Origin: Mesorhizobium sp. | Lineage (GTDB): Bacteria; Pseudomonadota; Alphaproteobacteria; Rhizobiales; Rhizobiaceae | Reading direction: 5' to 3' | Assembly: GCF_016793485.1 (NCBI RefSeq) | Contig: NZ_JAEULZ010000049.1 | Location: 1 to 64,000 of the forward strand | DNA length: 64,000 bases | Shown here: positions 63,326 to 64,000 of the stretch, in pieces | Position numbering within the stretch: the stretch's first letter is position 1 | Layout of the letters: each line of letters opens with the position of its first letter | Translations under genes and position numbers: made by a program | Notes under the pieces: model-generated | What the model was told of the DNA's origin: nothing | What the model saw: only the letters and a program-made list of their open reading frames with translations | The model's database searches: none

Positions 63326-63434
63326 CCGGTTGAGCAACACCTGACGTCAGCTTCTTTTAGCGGGGTCCCTCCGACGTTGTCACAGCACGGATGAATTGTA
63401 AGATGTGCCTCAACGACCAACTTGGGAGGCAACC

Positions 63435-63863
63435 ATGAAGGCGTCCGAAACGATCATCGCTTGGAACGGGCTGGACAACTACAGAAATGAAGGGCGTCCC
63501 GGCTCTATCGCCGTTGGGCCGCTGCTGCACGACGGAGATGGCGACTGGACGCGGCCGTATCTCTACACGGGTGGAGCGGCAGAAGTGTATCGTAGAAATA
63601 TTTCGACGAAGGATCAGCAATTCTCCGTTCTTCGAGATTTTTATTCGCTCGCATATGTCTATGGCCTTCACCCTTATCTCGTTCATCGCGCATTTCTGCA
63701 TATCGACGAATATCAAGACATCACAAAAGCGATGGGCGCTGGACCTGACGAGAACGAACTTGGCCACGATCCGAATGTCGGATACGGCCGGTCGTCGTAT
63801 CCAGTTCCCTCCGTTGAAGAACGTCGTCTAGAGCGATCGTTCCACTTTTTCGCCGCGACCTGA
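63435..63863 (+). CDS. hypothetical protein
   Basis: A 142-residue frame beginning at an ATG with GGGAGG 6 bases upstream, a strong site. The N-terminal half (MKASETIIAWNGLDNYRNEG) reads like a genuine protein; the second half has less GC bias in third positions than neighbouring genes. No signal peptide or membrane helix. I recognise no family. It may be a degraded or horizontally acquired gene. The 137 bases after it to the window end show nothing recognisable. Confidence 0.45.
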   Translation: MKASETIIAWNGLDNYRNEGRPGSIAVGPLLHDGDGDWTRPYLYTGGAAEVYRRNISTKDQQFSVLRDFYSLAYVYGLHPYLVHRAFLHIDEYQDITKAMGAGPDENELGHDPNVGYGRSSYPVPSVEERRLERSFHFFAAT

Positions 63864-64000
63864 TCTGTCTGTGGTTATCCCTTCGCTTGTTGCGATCTGG
63901 TCGGACAAGAGAAGCGACAGATAGCGCCTTGATTGCTGGCGGTCCACGGCTCTCAAAGGGTCAAAAAACTCTTAGGCCAGACCATACTGGGGTATTGCGC

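Noticed and set aside
63341-63350. CTGACGTCAG palindrome after the kinase gene as a terminator
   Set aside because: It has no loop and so cannot form a stable hairpin; the ten-base match may be chance.

Overview
The window looks like an accessory or catabolic stretch of an alphaproteobacterial genome, most likely Rhizobiales (Mesorhizobium/Phyllobacteriaceae-like). The signs are a high-GC third codon position, tightly packed operons with 4-base ATGA/GTGA/TGATG overlaps, five complete ABC importers in 64 kb, a rhizobial-type AI-2 (lsr) cluster, a sorbitol/mannitol (smo/mtlK) operon, and a long intergenic palindrome at the left edge. No rRNA, tRNA, CRISPR array, insertion sequence or phage gene was recognised.

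Layout. (1) 398-11598: an IclR regulator divergent from a PotDBCA-type importer and six catabolic enzymes (amidohydrolase, DUF4432 protein, M14 deacylase resembling the ectoine-pathway enzyme EutE/DoeB, PLP dehydratase, Gfo/Idh/MocA oxidoreductase, second amidohydrolase). (2) 11704-15071: LysR regulator, aldehyde dehydrogenase and HTD2/MaoC-like hydratase. (3) 15123-29370, minus strand: a long apparent operon of ribose-type ABC importer, possible SCP2-like protein, alpha/beta hydrolase, a seven-helix microbial-rhodopsin homologue without the retinal lysine, a flotillin-like protein, a small membrane protein, an SSS symporter and a MmgE/PrpD protein. Its ATPase gene reads in frame into a YbhB/PEBP domain. 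(4) 29667-32786, divergent from (3): acyl-CoA dehydrogenase, class III CoA-transferase and CitE-like lyase. (5) 32815-33456: an isolated UbiX. (6) 33647-41383: an AI-2 uptake and processing system, lsrGACDB divergent from lsrRK, without lsrF. (7) 41380-53202: a LacI-controlled sugar or sugar-acid cluster with importer (two permeases fused), dehydrogenases, enolase-superfamily dehydratase and split transketolase. Near-identical GTTACCGGTAAC operators flank lacI. (8) 53413-63325: a SorC-type regulator and the polyol operon smoEFGK-smoS-mtlK-HAD-FGGY kinase. (9) 63435-63863: a small unrecognised gene.

The most unusual locus is region 3. The opsin-like protein (21010-21699) keeps the proteorhodopsin helix C, E, F and G signatures but has Leu where the Schiff-base Lys belongs and Ala where the proton acceptor and donor belong. 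It sits in one operon with proteins of lipid-associated families (flotillin, PEBP, possibly SCP2). The reading offered here, which is inference, is a non-photoactive membrane receptor or transport accessory for a small hydrophobic or ester substrate. That substrate would be taken up by the ABC system, hydrolysed, and degraded through the CoA-thioester enzymes of regions 2 and 4.
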